22,588 nt of DNA, taken from IMG/VR virus record IMGVR_UViG_3300031885_000125, positions 1 to 22,588 of that record. The stretch is one strand, 5' to 3'. This document shows positions 1 through 6,318 of the stretch, piece after piece. This DNA comes from a virus. The position numbers and the translations under genes are program-made. How positions within the stretch are numbered: the stretch's first letter is position 1; each line of letters begins with the position of its first letter. The notes beneath the pieces are model-generated. The model made no database searches. It was not told the origin of the DNA and was given only the letters and a program-made list of their open reading frames with translations.

Positions 1-597
1 GGTCGTCTTTTTGTCGCGAAAAATGTCCGGGACTCTGTTTATCGAATGATCCTCCGCGGTCTCGCGCATACCGAACAAGACGCGGAGAGCTTGTTAATCA
101 CGTTCGCGGACGAACTAGATATCTCGACGACGACAGCCTTCCTCGAGCCGTGGGAGCGGACTCTCGGGATCCCGGACGAGTGCTTCGATACGAATACGAC
201 TCTCGAGATCAGGAGACAACAAGTCTTAATAAAACTCGCGGCTCTCGGAGTCCAGACCGAACAAGATTTTATCGATCTCGCGGCTATGTACGGAGTCCGG
301 ATCGCTATTAACTCCGGGATCCAGCATTACGCCTTTACAATGATCTTCCCGATAATCTTTTTCGATACCGCGAAGGACGCTCGGTTTACGATGGTCGTCT
401 TTTACGAGACCCCGGTCGCGTCGACTTTTACGTTAACCTTCCCTTTCGTATTCGGCGGAGCGGCGATCCCTGTTATAGAATGTCTTTTCCGTAAACTTGT
501 CCCGGCGAACGTCGATCTCAAGTTTATACAAGTCGACAGCGTCGACCCGGTAACGGATCGAGCTTTTAACTCCGGCTTCTCCGGCGGGTTCGCTTAA
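1..597 (+). CDS. YmfQ/gp48-like (DUF2313) baseplate protein, 5' partial
   Basis: Tail baseplate protein of the YmfQ/Mu gp48 family, which acts next to the baseplate J-type protein in contractile tails. The frame is open from base 1 and has no start codon before the ATG at 46. Starting at that ATG would cut into the conserved N-terminal motif (here ILRGLAHTEQDAESLL, matching the family pattern LLPRGxAW...D..LL), so the true start lies left of the window. Other family hallmarks visible are FLEPWERTLGIPDEC, the TLEIRRQQVLIKLAALG segment followed by QTEQDFIDLAAMYG, and the C-terminal ECLFRKLVPANVDLKFI. The gene ends in a double stop (TAATAA at 595-600), 12 bases before the fibre gene. Family assignment is from motif memory and is quite sure; the role is known from the family only. 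Confidence 0.85.
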   Translation, partial: GRLFVAKNVRDSVYRMILRGLAHTEQDAESLLITFADELDISTTTAFLEPWERTLGIPDECFDTNTTLEIRRQQVLIKLAALGVQTEQDFIDLAAMYGVRIAINSGIQHYAFTMIFPIIFFDTAKDARFTMVVFYETPVASTFTLTFPFVFGGAAIPVIECLFRKLVPANVDLKFIQVDSVDPVTDRAFNSGFSGGFA

Positions 598-612
598 TAA
601 AGAGGGTTTTTT

Positions 613-1851
613 ATGCAAGATCTTAACGACAAGGTTACAGGCTCGACGCTTACGGCGTCCGAGTGGAACGAAGTCCCGAGCGAATTACAGAATCCTATTG
701 TACAGACCGGACAGTCGTTAACGTCCGCGGATCTTAATCAATTAGGGAAAGCGATCGCGGCTTATGCTGGAGCCGGGGATTACTATATCGACAATGGATC
801 CGCGGGAGTAATTACTCTCCTCGTCTCTGGAACCATACAATCGCCTCCCGCTTACCGGGACGGTCTTACGCTTCGCTTTATAGCGGGATTCTCTAACGCT
901 GGAGCCGTAACGATACAGGCTCCGGGACTCGGGGTTATCCCTCTCGTCGATCAAACGAACGCGGCTCTCGTCCTCGGGGATATTGTCGCCGGGGTTTATT
1001 ACGTCGTTCGATACTCCGCGGCGTTCGGGAAGGCGGTTTTACAAAAGGCTTCGACCATTACGAACGCTCTCCCTCGTTCGTATATCTCCGGTCTTATGCT
1101 GTCGAATAACGCTCTCGATCTGGTAAAGGATATCGATATCGCTCCGGGAGTCTGTAAGGCGGCGACGCAAGACGCGGACTTTTCACTCGGAGCGGCTCTC
1201 GGTAAGCGTATCGACGCGGTCTGGACTCAAGGCGGAACGCCGGGAGCGACTGTCGGAGGCTTCCCGTCTGGACTCTCTGGAGGGGTTCCAGTGGTCGGGA
1301 CGTGGTATCGGATCTTTTTAATCTGGAAAGCGACAGGACAGATCGACGCGGGATTCGATACCGCGACGAACGCGGCGACTTTGCTCGCGGCGGCGGCGGC
1401 TTCCGGTTATACAAAGTATCGGCAAATAGGATGGATATTTTATAACGCGGCGGGATCGATCCAGCCTTTTACACAGTCGCAAGCGAACCCGAATCTCGTC
1501 GAGTGGAAAAGCGTTATAAACGATCTCGACGTTAACCCGGTCGTTACGACTCAAGTTAACTTTACAGTTACGGCTCCTCCCGGCGGATATGTCGTCGCGA
1601 ACTTTTTAATAAAAGACGGCGGAGCGGCAAACCCGAAGTATGTAACTATTACGGAAGTCGATAAAGCTCCTCCGACTCCGACTCCGAATAATTGTACTTT
1701 CTGGACAGAACCCGCGGGAGAGACGGGGTTTTCATGGATGGTAGTAAGGGCAGACTCGAATAGACAGATCTGTTATCGGTGCGACAATGTCGGAACGGAT
1801 CGGATCCTATGCAATACGAGAGGGTTCCAGTATTTTCGAGAAGCGGAATAA
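613..1851 (+). CDS. Tail fibre / receptor-binding protein
   Basis: A 412-residue fibre-type protein placed directly after the baseplate gene, the usual site of the host-recognition fibre. The N-terminal ~70 residues (EWNEVPSELQNPIVQTGQSL, then SADLNQLGKAI) resemble virion-attachment segments of phage fibres. The middle (residues ~155-300) matches a module common in prophage tail proteins: LPRSYISGLMLSNNA, DIDIAPGVCKAA, LGKRIDAVW, then YRQIGWIFYNAAGSIQPF. The C-terminus holds several cysteines and aromatic residues and is probably the variable receptor-contacting part. The start is supported by GAGGG seven bases upstream. No chaperone gene follows; the next gene is convergent. Receptor binding is inferred from position and module type. 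Confidence 0.75.
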   Translation: MQDLNDKVTGSTLTASEWNEVPSELQNPIVQTGQSLTSADLNQLGKAIAAYAGAGDYYIDNGSAGVITLLVSGTIQSPPAYRDGLTLRFIAGFSNAGAVTIQAPGLGVIPLVDQTNAALVLGDIVAGVYYVVRYSAAFGKAVLQKASTITNALPRSYISGLMLSNNALDLVKDIDIAPGVCKAATQDADFSLGAALGKRIDAVWTQGGTPGATVGGFPSGLSGGVPVVGTWYRIFLIWKATGQIDAGFDTATNAATLLAAAAASGYTKYRQIGWIFYNAAGSIQPFTQSQANPNLVEWKSVINDLDVNPVVTTQVNFTVTAPPGGYVVANFLIKDGGAANPKYVTITEVDKAPPTPTPNNCTFWTEPAGETGFSWMVVRADSNRQICYRCDNVGTDRILCNTRGFQYFREAE

Positions 1852-1865
1852 CAAGGAAAGACAGC

Positions 1866-1896
1866 AAGGAAGACGACGACAGGGACGTCTCTCCTT
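1866..1896. terminator. Possible bidirectional terminator at convergent junction
   Basis: The short gap between the converging fibre gene and leftward operon can form an imperfect hairpin: AAGGA-AGACG (1866-1875) pairs with CGTCT-C-TCCTT (1886-1896), with one bulged C and a 10-base loop. It lacks a clean U-run on either strand (the leftward transcript continues with a mixed T-rich stretch), so this is only a candidate. Confidence 0.3.
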
Positions 1897-2267
1897 TATC
1901 TTCGCTTGCTCTGGTATATAACGTGATAATCGTGGTCTTTATGCTCGATTAACCAGATCTTTTCGAGGAGCTTCCGTCGGAACTTATAGTCCGCGGTCTC
2001 GAATCCTTTCGCCTCGATAAGCGAGAACGAACCGTCGAGATTATGCGTCCGGAAGTCTACTTTATGGCTTACCGAATGAACTATCCGACCGCTCTCGTTA
2101 TATATCGGAATATCGACTCGATACTGACAGTCGAACCCGAGGATCTCTCCGGCTTTAACTCGATACTCCAGATCGACAGCGACCCCGGCTTCAAACTTAC
2201 TGTCGAACGTCTTGTCTCCGACTGTCGTCTTTTTGTTCCCATATTTTTTAAAGCTCGTCGTATACAT
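1896..2267 (-). CDS. DUF1064-like PD-(D/E)XK nuclease
   Basis: A 123-residue protein matching the phage DUF1064 family, believed to be small PD-(D/E)XK endonucleases. Visible motifs: KYGNKKTTVGDKTFDSKFEA (an acidic residue, Glu26, in the first helix), VDFR with Asp71, and SLIEAKG with Glu85 and Lys87, giving the E...D...ExK arrangement of this fold. It would cut or process DNA in the cytoplasm, probably during replication or recombination. It is the last gene of the leftward operon; its ATG overlaps the stop of the upstream gene as TAATG, so translation is probably coupled. The exact substrate is not known from sequence. Confidence 0.7.
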   Translation of the reverse strand: MYTTSFKKYGNKKTTVGDKTFDSKFEAGVAVDLEYRVKAGEILGFDCQYRVDIPIYNESGRIVHSVSHKVDFRTHNLDGSFSLIEAKGFETADYKFRRKLLEKIWLIEHKDHDYHVIYQSKRR

Positions 2268-2437
2268 TACCGGAACCCGCGTCGACAGTCTTTCGACTCG
2301 AGGAGCGGCTTAACCTCTCCGCAATTACGCGAGGAGATATAAAATATCGACGCGAGGACGGCGATAATCCCGAGAGCGAGAAGGATCGAACAGACCTCGA
2401 TAAACGGCTCGAACTTGTTATCGTCTTTCTTTCGCAT
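2267..2437 (-). CDS. Small single-span membrane protein (56 aa)
   Basis: A short gene of 56 residues: a charged N-terminus (MRKKDDNKFEPFIE), one hydrophobic helix (residues ~15-34, CSILLALGIIAVLASIFYI) and a basic, Cys-containing tail (RNCGEVK...CRRGFR). The start has a good ribosome-binding site (GGGAGG, seven bases upstream) and the stop overlaps the DUF1064 start codon as TAATG, which supports it as a real gene. The length and single transmembrane helix recall small early phage membrane proteins, but I do not recognise the family. It sits between two cytoplasmic nucleic-acid genes, so its place in the operon gives no clear clue. Confidence 0.65.
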   Translation of the reverse strand: MRKKDDNKFEPFIEVCSILLALGIIAVLASIFYISSRNCGEVKPLLESKDCRRGFR

Positions 2438-2452
2438 AACTAAGCCTCCCGG

Positions 2453-2635
2453 CTATCGCTTCCCGACTCGAATAAAGGATCCGGTCTTCGACTGGATATA
2501 CTGTTTACCTCCGATCGTTTTTAACCGGACGACGGAAAGACCTTCGGCTTCGAGAAGACGGATCGCTCGCTTTAATCGGCGGATCTTCGCTTCGTCTTTT
2601 ATGCGGTAAAAAACCGCGAGGACAGGGTTAACCAT
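2453..2635 (-). CDS. Small unknown protein (60 aa)
   Basis: A 60-residue basic protein of the leftward operon with no family I recognise. The first half (EAKIRRLKRAIRLLEAEGLS) looks like an amphipathic helix; the second half looks like two or three beta strands (VVRLKTIGGKQYIQ, SFIRVGKR). The compact alpha-beta shape and positive charge would fit a small nucleic-acid-binding protein, which is inference only. The start is supported by AAGGAG at a normal distance. It lies 15 bases after the DUF1367 gene and 15 bases before the membrane-protein gene, so it is cotranscribed. Confidence 0.6.
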   Translation of the reverse strand: MVNPVLAVFYRIKDEAKIRRLKRAIRLLEAEGLSVVRLKTIGGKQYIQSKTGSFIRVGKR

Positions 2636-2650
2636 ATTCGGAACTCCTTT

Positions 2651-3112
2651 TTATCCAGTGTAACCGAGGATTTTATCGACGACTTCGTCGAGATCTTCTC
2701 GAGTGTAATTTTTTAAGATATTCGAGAGGAGGACGTCGGCGATCGCATTAAAGAACGCCTCGAACTCGATCTCGTCCATACTTGCGAAGGATATCGACTT
2801 CGCGACAAGCTCGAACGATCCGTCGACCTTAAAGACCCGGTCGTAAAAACCTGCGAGGACGGTTATATCGTTCCGAAAGACGTCGAAGTTCTTAAGCGGA
2901 GCCGGAGATCCGTCGGAAGGTTCCTCCGGGATCCAGCTATTAAACCCGAGCCGGATTAACGAGAGCGTCTTCCGGTGAAAAAGAGAGTTCCGCTCTTTAA
3001 CGATATCGACCCGATAGACCGATCCGTTACGGAGCTTCTCCAGTTCCTCGAGGTCGTCCCCGGACGCCGGGACGAGATAGCCTCCGGTCGCCTTCGTTAC
3101 GAAACAACGCAT
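2651..3112 (-). CDS. DUF1367 phage protein
   Basis: A 153-residue protein matching the DUF1367 family found in early regions of many phages. Diagnostic segments: GGYLVPASGDDLEELEKL near the N-terminus, RNSLFHRKTLSLIRLGF, the FRNDITVLAGFYDRVFKVDG core and KSISFASMDEIEFEAFF. Family members lie beside recombination and replication genes, and a DNA-metabolism role is commonly assumed but not shown. Here it overlaps the upstream HTH gene by 16 bases and has no strong ribosome-binding site, which suggests translational coupling. Length is close to the usual family size and nothing appears truncated. Confidence 0.75.
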   Translation of the reverse strand: MRCFVTKATGGYLVPASGDDLEELEKLRNGSVYRVDIVKERNSLFHRKTLSLIRLGFNSWIPEEPSDGSPAPLKNFDVFRNDITVLAGFYDRVFKVDGSFELVAKSISFASMDEIEFEAFFNAIADVLLSNILKNYTREDLDEVVDKILGYTG

Positions 3113-3321
3113 CGAGCGGACGTCCGTAAAAGGCGGGGATATGGCGAGTCTTTTGTCCAGTAGACGAACGACTCCTCCTCGGACAGCATACGATAAACCG
3201 ATGATCTAGAGACGTTAAAGCTCTCCGCGACTTCGACGACCGCGGCGGCGTGGTTCGACGCTGGATCGCCTTTCTTTCGTCGAGCGATCTTTTCGACTAT
3301 TTCTTTAAGGGGTTTAATCAT
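3097..3321 (-). CDS. Small helix-turn-helix protein
   Basis: First gene of the leftward operon, 74 residues. Residues ~25-47 (AAAVVEVAESFNVSRSSVYRML) have the spacing of a DNA-binding helix-turn-helix like those of resolvase/Rpn-type HTH modules. I place the start at 3321 (MIKPLKEIVEK) because AGGAG lies eight bases upstream; an earlier in-frame ATG at 3357 has no ribosome-binding site and would overlap the likely promoter. It could regulate the divergent control region next to it, which holds an inverted repeat, but this is inferred from position. It lacks the size and fold of a CI-type repressor, so a lysogeny role is not supported. Confidence 0.65.
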   Translation of the reverse strand: MIKPLKEIVEKIARRKKGDPASNHAAAVVEVAESFNVSRSSVYRMLSEEESFVYWTKDSPYPRLLRTSARCVVS

Positions 3322-3347
3322 TATCTCGACTCCTGTATCGAGCCCGA

Positions 3348-3377
3348 AGTTTACCATTATTAAAAACAGGACGACAA
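3348..3377 (-). promoter_or_regulatory. Candidate promoter of the leftward operon
   Basis: On the minus strand there is TTGTCG (3377-3372), an 18-base spacer, then TAAACT (3353-3348) preceded by TG with one base between, which makes an extended -10. The predicted transcript would begin about 15 bases before the AGGAG site of the HTH gene. Matches to consensus are moderate (4 of 6 in each box). Confidence 0.4.
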
Positions 3378-3390
3378 GGTCTTTTTTTTA

Positions 3391-3422
3391 GGATCCGGAT
3401 AGAGTAAGATTCTCCCGGATCC
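3391..3422. repeat. Inverted repeat, candidate operator between divergent operons
   Basis: GGATCCGG (3391-3398) and CCGGATCC (3415-3422) are perfect 8-base arms with 16 bases between them. The right arm lies within a perfect 12-base palindrome, CCCGGATCCGGG (3414-3425). The repeat lies between the two candidate divergent promoters, covers the rightward -10-like TAAGAT (3405-3410), and is followed by CGGGTCTTT twice in a 12-base period (3422-3430, 3434-3442). This is where an early-switch protein would bind. It does not look like a terminator because neither strand has a U-run after the stem. Confidence 0.5.
3405..3410 (+). promoter_or_regulatory. Weak candidate -10 box upstream of the ERF gene
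   Basis: TAAGAT is the same hexamer as the -10 box of the two strong repeated promoters at 9669 and 16763, and sits in the only long gap before the rightward early genes. The -35 position holds only a T-run (TTTTTT, 3382-3387), so the promoter may need an activator or lie elsewhere in this gap. Confidence 0.3.
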
Positions 3423-3458
3423 GGGTCTTTTATCGGGTCTTTCGGACAATCCCTCTCT

Positions 3459-3468
3459 ACAGGAAGCG
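3459..3468 (+). promoter_or_regulatory. Conserved RBS box, copy 1 (ERF gene)
   Basis: ACAGGAAGCG five bases before the start codon. It is the most divergent of seven near-identical boxes in the window; the other six have A-rich sequence before GGAAGCG. Confidence 0.6.
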
Positions 3469-3473
3469 AAAAA

Positions 3474-4244
3474 ATGATAGACGAAACGAAAGAAAAAGTC
3501 CCCGAAGTTTATTCGGCGATCTCCAGAGTATCCGCGGCGATATCGAAGATCGGTATCTCGAAAGACAAGCAAGCAAAAAACCAGAGCGGCGGAGTTATGT
3601 ATAACTTCCGCGGTATCGACGACGTATTTAACGCTCTCTCTCCGCTCCTCGCGAAAGAGAAGCTCGTTATAACGCCTCGAGTAATCTCCCGGGAGTGCGT
3701 CGAGCGGACGACGAGGGCGGGATCCGTTCTCTTTTTCGTAACGGTCGAGGTTGAGTTCGATCTCGTCTCCGGGGTCGATGGCTCTCGCCATACTGTCCGG
3801 ACTTATGGCGAAGCTCAGGACTCCGGCGATAAGGCGACGAATAAGGCTCTCTCCGCGGCTTATAAATATATGTCGCTTATGGTCTTTTGTATCCCGATTA
3901 TCGGTCGCGACGACGCGGACGAGACAGGGGAGGTCGATCTTAAGCCGACAGAGAAGCCGGAGACGTCCGGGAAGCCGGGTCGAGCTCCTAAGCCGACGGA
4001 AGATAAGCCGACTCCAGAGGAGCCCGACGGCGAGCCTCTCCTCTCGCTGGATCAAGTAACCGAGATCTCGGACGAGGTTAAGACAGTTGGTCTCGACGTT
4101 ACCCGTCTCCTATCATATTACGGGAAGCATTATTCGAGACCCTTCTCGAGTCTGTCAGAGCTTCCGGCGTCCTGTTACGAACACGCGAAAGGACAGATCG
4201 CGGCGGCGAAGGAACGTCTCGCGAAGTCTCAGGAGCCGAAGTAA
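3474..4244 (+). CDS. erf: ERF-family single-strand annealing recombinase
   Basis: Phage recombinase that coats single-stranded DNA and anneals complementary strands, the partner of the exonuclease encoded next. The N-terminal ~155 residues carry the ERF core: VYSAISRVSAAISKIG, NFRGIDDVFNALSPLLAKEKLVI, then an extended beta segment (VLFFVTVEVEFDLV) and the hallmark GEAQDSGDKATNKALSAAYKY, ending in IIGRDDAD. Residues ~155-190 are a Pro/Lys/Glu-rich linker, followed by a small helical C-terminal domain (~190-256) that may contact partners such as SSB. Length (256 residues) is normal. Its stop overlaps the exonuclease start as TAATG, so the two are coupled. The start has the conserved AGGAAGCG box. 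Confidence 0.93.
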   Translation: MIDETKEKVPEVYSAISRVSAAISKIGISKDKQAKNQSGGVMYNFRGIDDVFNALSPLLAKEKLVITPRVISRECVERTTRAGSVLFFVTVEVEFDLVSGVDGSRHTVRTYGEAQDSGDKATNKALSAAYKYMSLMVFCIPIIGRDDADETGEVDLKPTEKPETSGKPGRAPKPTEDKPTPEEPDGEPLLSLDQVTEISDEVKTVGLDVTRLLSYYGKHYSRPFSSLSELPASCYEHAKGQIAAAKERLAKSQEPK

Positions 4245-4891
4245 TGCTCCTCGTTAGCGAGCAAGGGTCGCCGGAGTGGTTCGCGGCAAGGAAGACCCGG
4301 ATAACCGCGTCCCGGTTTAACGAGATCCTCTCGGGAACCCCGGCGGCGTGGAACCGGATTATCTCGGAGCTTAACGGGGAGACCCGGGCGTTCTCTGGTA
4401 ACGAGGCGACCCGGTGGGGATCCAGATACGAGGACGAGGCGATATCTCTTTTCGAGCTCGAGGAGAATCTCGACGTACAGAGAACCGGGTTCCATATTCT
4501 CGACAAGTATCCGGACGATATAGGAGGATCTCCCGACGGTCTCGTCGGGAAGGACTCGATAATCGAAGTTAAATGTCCGTTTAATCCGGAGATCCATTTA
4601 AAGACCTATCGAGAGCAAAAAATCCCGGCGAAGTATGTCGCGCAGGTGCAAGGGAACCTCTTAATAACCGGACGCCGGGTCGCGTGGTTCCTGTCTTATG
4701 ATCCTCGACAGACCCCGGATAAAAGACTCGTTAAGATTCTTATCGTTAGGAACGATAAATATATAGACGAGCTCCTTTTTCGTCTGTTACAGTTCGTCGA
4801 GTCGTGGAAAGGATTAACCGATCCGATCCATTACTTCGCAAAAAGGGAGGCGACCGATATATTCGACGATACCCTCCCTCCGTTATTTTAA
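4244..4891 (+). CDS. YqaJ-like viral recombinase exonuclease
   Basis: Lambda-exonuclease-like nuclease of the YqaJ family that resects double-stranded ends to make 3' single strands for the ERF protein. Motifs: QGSPEWFAARKTRITAS at the N-terminus (the conserved helix with GSxEWxxxR), WGSRYEDEA, and the PD-(D/E)XK active site GSPDGL (Asp98) with IIEVKCPF (Glu108, Lys110), then YVAQVQGNLLITG with the conserved Gln. All catalytic residues are present. At 215 residues it is full length. Tight coupling to the ERF gene (TAATG) fits a two-component Red-like recombination system acting in the cytoplasm. Confidence 0.92.
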   Translation: MLLVSEQGSPEWFAARKTRITASRFNEILSGTPAAWNRIISELNGETRAFSGNEATRWGSRYEDEAISLFELEENLDVQRTGFHILDKYPDDIGGSPDGLVGKDSIIEVKCPFNPEIHLKTYREQKIPAKYVAQVQGNLLITGRRVAWFLSYDPRQTPDKRLVKILIVRNDKYIDELLFRLLQFVESWKGLTDPIHYFAKREATDIFDDTLPPLF

Positions 4892-4895
4892 TCAG

Positions 4896-4908
4896 CTAAA
4901 AGGAAGCG
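4896..4908 (+). promoter_or_regulatory. Conserved RBS box, copy 2
   Basis: CTAAAAGGAAGCG five bases before the ATG at 4914, in a 22-base intergenic gap. One of the seven-member set. Confidence 0.7.
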
Positions 4909-4913
4909 CAATA

Positions 4914-5627
4914 ATGACGACGCAAGATATCAAGACAATCGAAAAACACGATCCCGCGATCTCCGGTCGAGCCGGAGAGCTTGTCGCAATGGCGGAGCGG
5001 TGCGAGATCCTTACTGTCGAGGATCTGGAAAAGGCTTCGGATCTTCTAAAGTTTATAAAATCGACTTACAAAAAAGCGGAGGAGGAACGGAAAGCGATAA
5101 CCGATCCGATTAACGCTTCCGTTAAGATCCTTAACTCTCGTTTTAAGTCGATAACCGATCCTCTTTCGACGGCGGAGTCCAGCGTTAAAGCGAAGATCCT
5201 GTCCTTCGAGCAAGAGCGGAGACGCAAGGCGGAGGAGGAGGCTCGCGAGAAGGCTCGTCTCGACGCTATAGCGGCGGCGGAGGAGGAAGCGAGGCGTAAG
5301 GCGGAGGAAGACACGCAAGCGGCTATAAACGCCGGACAAATCGATATATTCGCGGATCCTGTAGAGGTCGAGGTAAAGATCGACGAATCGAAGATCGTTA
5401 TCCCGGAGCCTGTCGTTAATAACGCTCCTGTCCGCGGAGCCTATGGTTCGACGACTTCTATCGTTAAGCGATGGACGTTCGAGGTAACGGATATCGCGGC
5501 TCTCGCGGCATACGATAAATATCTCGTCTCTGTCGTATCGACGGAGATTAACCGGAAGATCCGGGAAGGCGTCCGGGATATCCCGGGTCTCCGTATTTAT
5601 CAGGACGAATCGATCTCCAGTCGATAA
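4914..5627 (+). CDS. Coiled-coil recombination-accessory protein
   Basis: A 237-residue protein of a type often found beside phage annealing proteins and exonucleases; the function is not established. The N-terminal part (LEKASDLLKFIKSTYKKAEEERKAITDPI) and following long charged helix (residues ~85-145, rich in RKAEEEAREKARLDA) predict a coiled coil. The C-terminal domain has RWTFEVTDIAALAAY and the ending GVRDIPGLRIYQDES, the typical closing motif of the family (IPGVRVYEE). The Ala/Glu/Arg-rich helix accounts for the long open frames on the opposite strand. An accessory role in recombination is inferred from neighbours. Confidence 0.65.
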   Translation: MTTQDIKTIEKHDPAISGRAGELVAMAERCEILTVEDLEKASDLLKFIKSTYKKAEEERKAITDPINASVKILNSRFKSITDPLSTAESSVKAKILSFEQERRRKAEEEAREKARLDAIAAAEEEARRKAEEDTQAAINAGQIDIFADPVEVEVKIDESKIVIPEPVVNNAPVRGAYGSTTSIVKRWTFEVTDIAALAAYDKYLVSVVSTEINRKIREGVRDIPGLRIYQDESISSR

Positions 5628-5637
5628 GGGGTCGATA

Positions 5638-6318
5638 ATGTTTTTCTTTTCCTACCATATAGGGGACTTCGTCTCCGCGACTCACCACCTAGATCTAGTC
5701 GAGGAGGCGATTTATCGTCGCCTTCTCGATCTGTATTACACGACCGAGAAGCCTCTCCCGGACGACGTTAAGGTTCTCGCCCGGGCGATACGCGCAAAAG
5801 GCGAGGAGGACGCGGTTAAGGCGATTCTCGAGGAGTTCTTTAAGTTATCCGACGGGGTCTGGAGACAGACTCGCGTCGACGAGGAGATCGCAAAGTATCG
5901 AGATAAGTCTCGCAAGGCTTCCGAATCGGCTTCGCATCGATGGAAAGATCCGAAGGGAAAGGAACCGCAAAGCGAACGCAAAGCGAACGCAAAGCGAACG
6001 CAAAGCGGAAAGGATCCGGACGGTATGCTAACCAATAACCAAGAACCAATAACCAAGAACCATAAACCAGTAAAGGGAAAGAGAGAGAGCTCCGCTCCCT
6101 CTCCTCTCTCTCCCTCGTTAATTATCCTCGACCCTCTCTGGAGTCCTTCGGCTGAATTGATTACAGAGGTCGCGGAGATAGCGACTGTCGACGAGAAGTT
6201 CGCTCGCGATTGTTCGATCGGATTCGCGGCTCACTACGTCGGGAGATCCTATAAGCCGACGGCGTTACGGTCGGCTCTGGTTAAGTGGGTCGATCGGGAG
6301 CGGAGGTTTAATCTATGA
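5638..6318 (+). CDS. DUF1376 replication protein (O-like initiator candidate)
   Basis: A 226-residue protein with an N-terminal DUF1376 domain (residues ~4-82: YHIGDFVSATHHLDLVEEA, YRRLLDLYYTTEKPLP, VWRQTRVDEEIAKYRDKS), found in phage replication proteins. A low-complexity linker (~90-150) is encoded by two arrays of direct repeats, followed by a compact C-terminal helical domain (~155-226, ELITEVAEIATVDEKFARDC ... GRSYKPTALRSALVKW) like the end of other phage replication proteins. This matches the lambda O arrangement, where the origin lies inside the initiator gene. It probably binds origin DNA and recruits replication proteins; no helicase or loader gene follows in the window. Its stop overlaps the next start as ATGA. 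Confidence 0.75.
   Translation: MFFFSYHIGDFVSATHHLDLVEEAIYRRLLDLYYTTEKPLPDDVKVLARAIRAKGEEDAVKAILEEFFKLSDGVWRQTRVDEEIAKYRDKSRKASESASHRWKDPKGKEPQSERKANAKRTQSGKDPDGMLTNNQEPITKNHKPVKGKRESSAPSPLSPSLIILDPLWSPSAELITEVAEIATVDEKFARDCSIGFAAHYVGRSYKPTALRSALVKWVDRERRFNL
5968..6007 (+). repeat. 11-bp iteron array inside the replication gene
   Basis: CAAAGCGAACG occurs three times in direct tandem (5968-5978, 5979-5989, 5990-6000) and again partially (CAAAGCG, 6001-6007). The 11-base unit is not a multiple of three, so each copy is read in a different frame (QSERKANAKRTQS). Conservation is therefore at the DNA level, as expected for protein-binding iterons. Confidence 0.85.
6030..6071 (+). repeat. 7-bp repeat array, AT-rich, candidate unwinding region
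   Basis: Six head-to-tail 7-base units: AACCAAT, AACCAAG, AACCAAT, AACCAAG, AACCATA, AACCAGT. The strand is markedly purine-rich after it (GTAAAGGGAAAGAGAGAGAG) and poor in GC relative to neighbours. Together with the 11-bp iterons 22 bases upstream this forms a likely replication origin of the lambda type (iterons then AT-rich segment). Confidence 0.75.

Noticed and set aside
2043-2342. 99-codon plus-strand frame across the leftward operon
   Set aside because: It lies over two minus-strand genes with good ribosome-binding sites and coupled stops and has no recognisable content.
3391-3422. Terminator between the divergent operons
   Set aside because: The inverted repeat has no T-run after the stem on either strand (the T-run lies on its 5' side in the plus strand), and there is no transcript end expected there.
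1896-3473. Lysogeny module with repressor and integrase
   Set aside because: The HTH protein is only 74 residues without a CI-type domain and no recombinase or attachment-site repeat is visible, so a temperate lifestyle cannot be claimed from this window.
3360-4055. 231-codon open frame on the minus strand across the ERF gene
   Set aside because: It runs antisense to a clear ERF protein, has no ribosome-binding site and reads as an Arg/Ser/Leu-rich sequence produced by the TCG/GAC codon bias of the opposite strand.
5968-6071. CRISPR-like repeats
   Set aside because: Units of 11 and 7 bases are directly adjacent without spacers and lie in a coding gene; origin iterons fit better.
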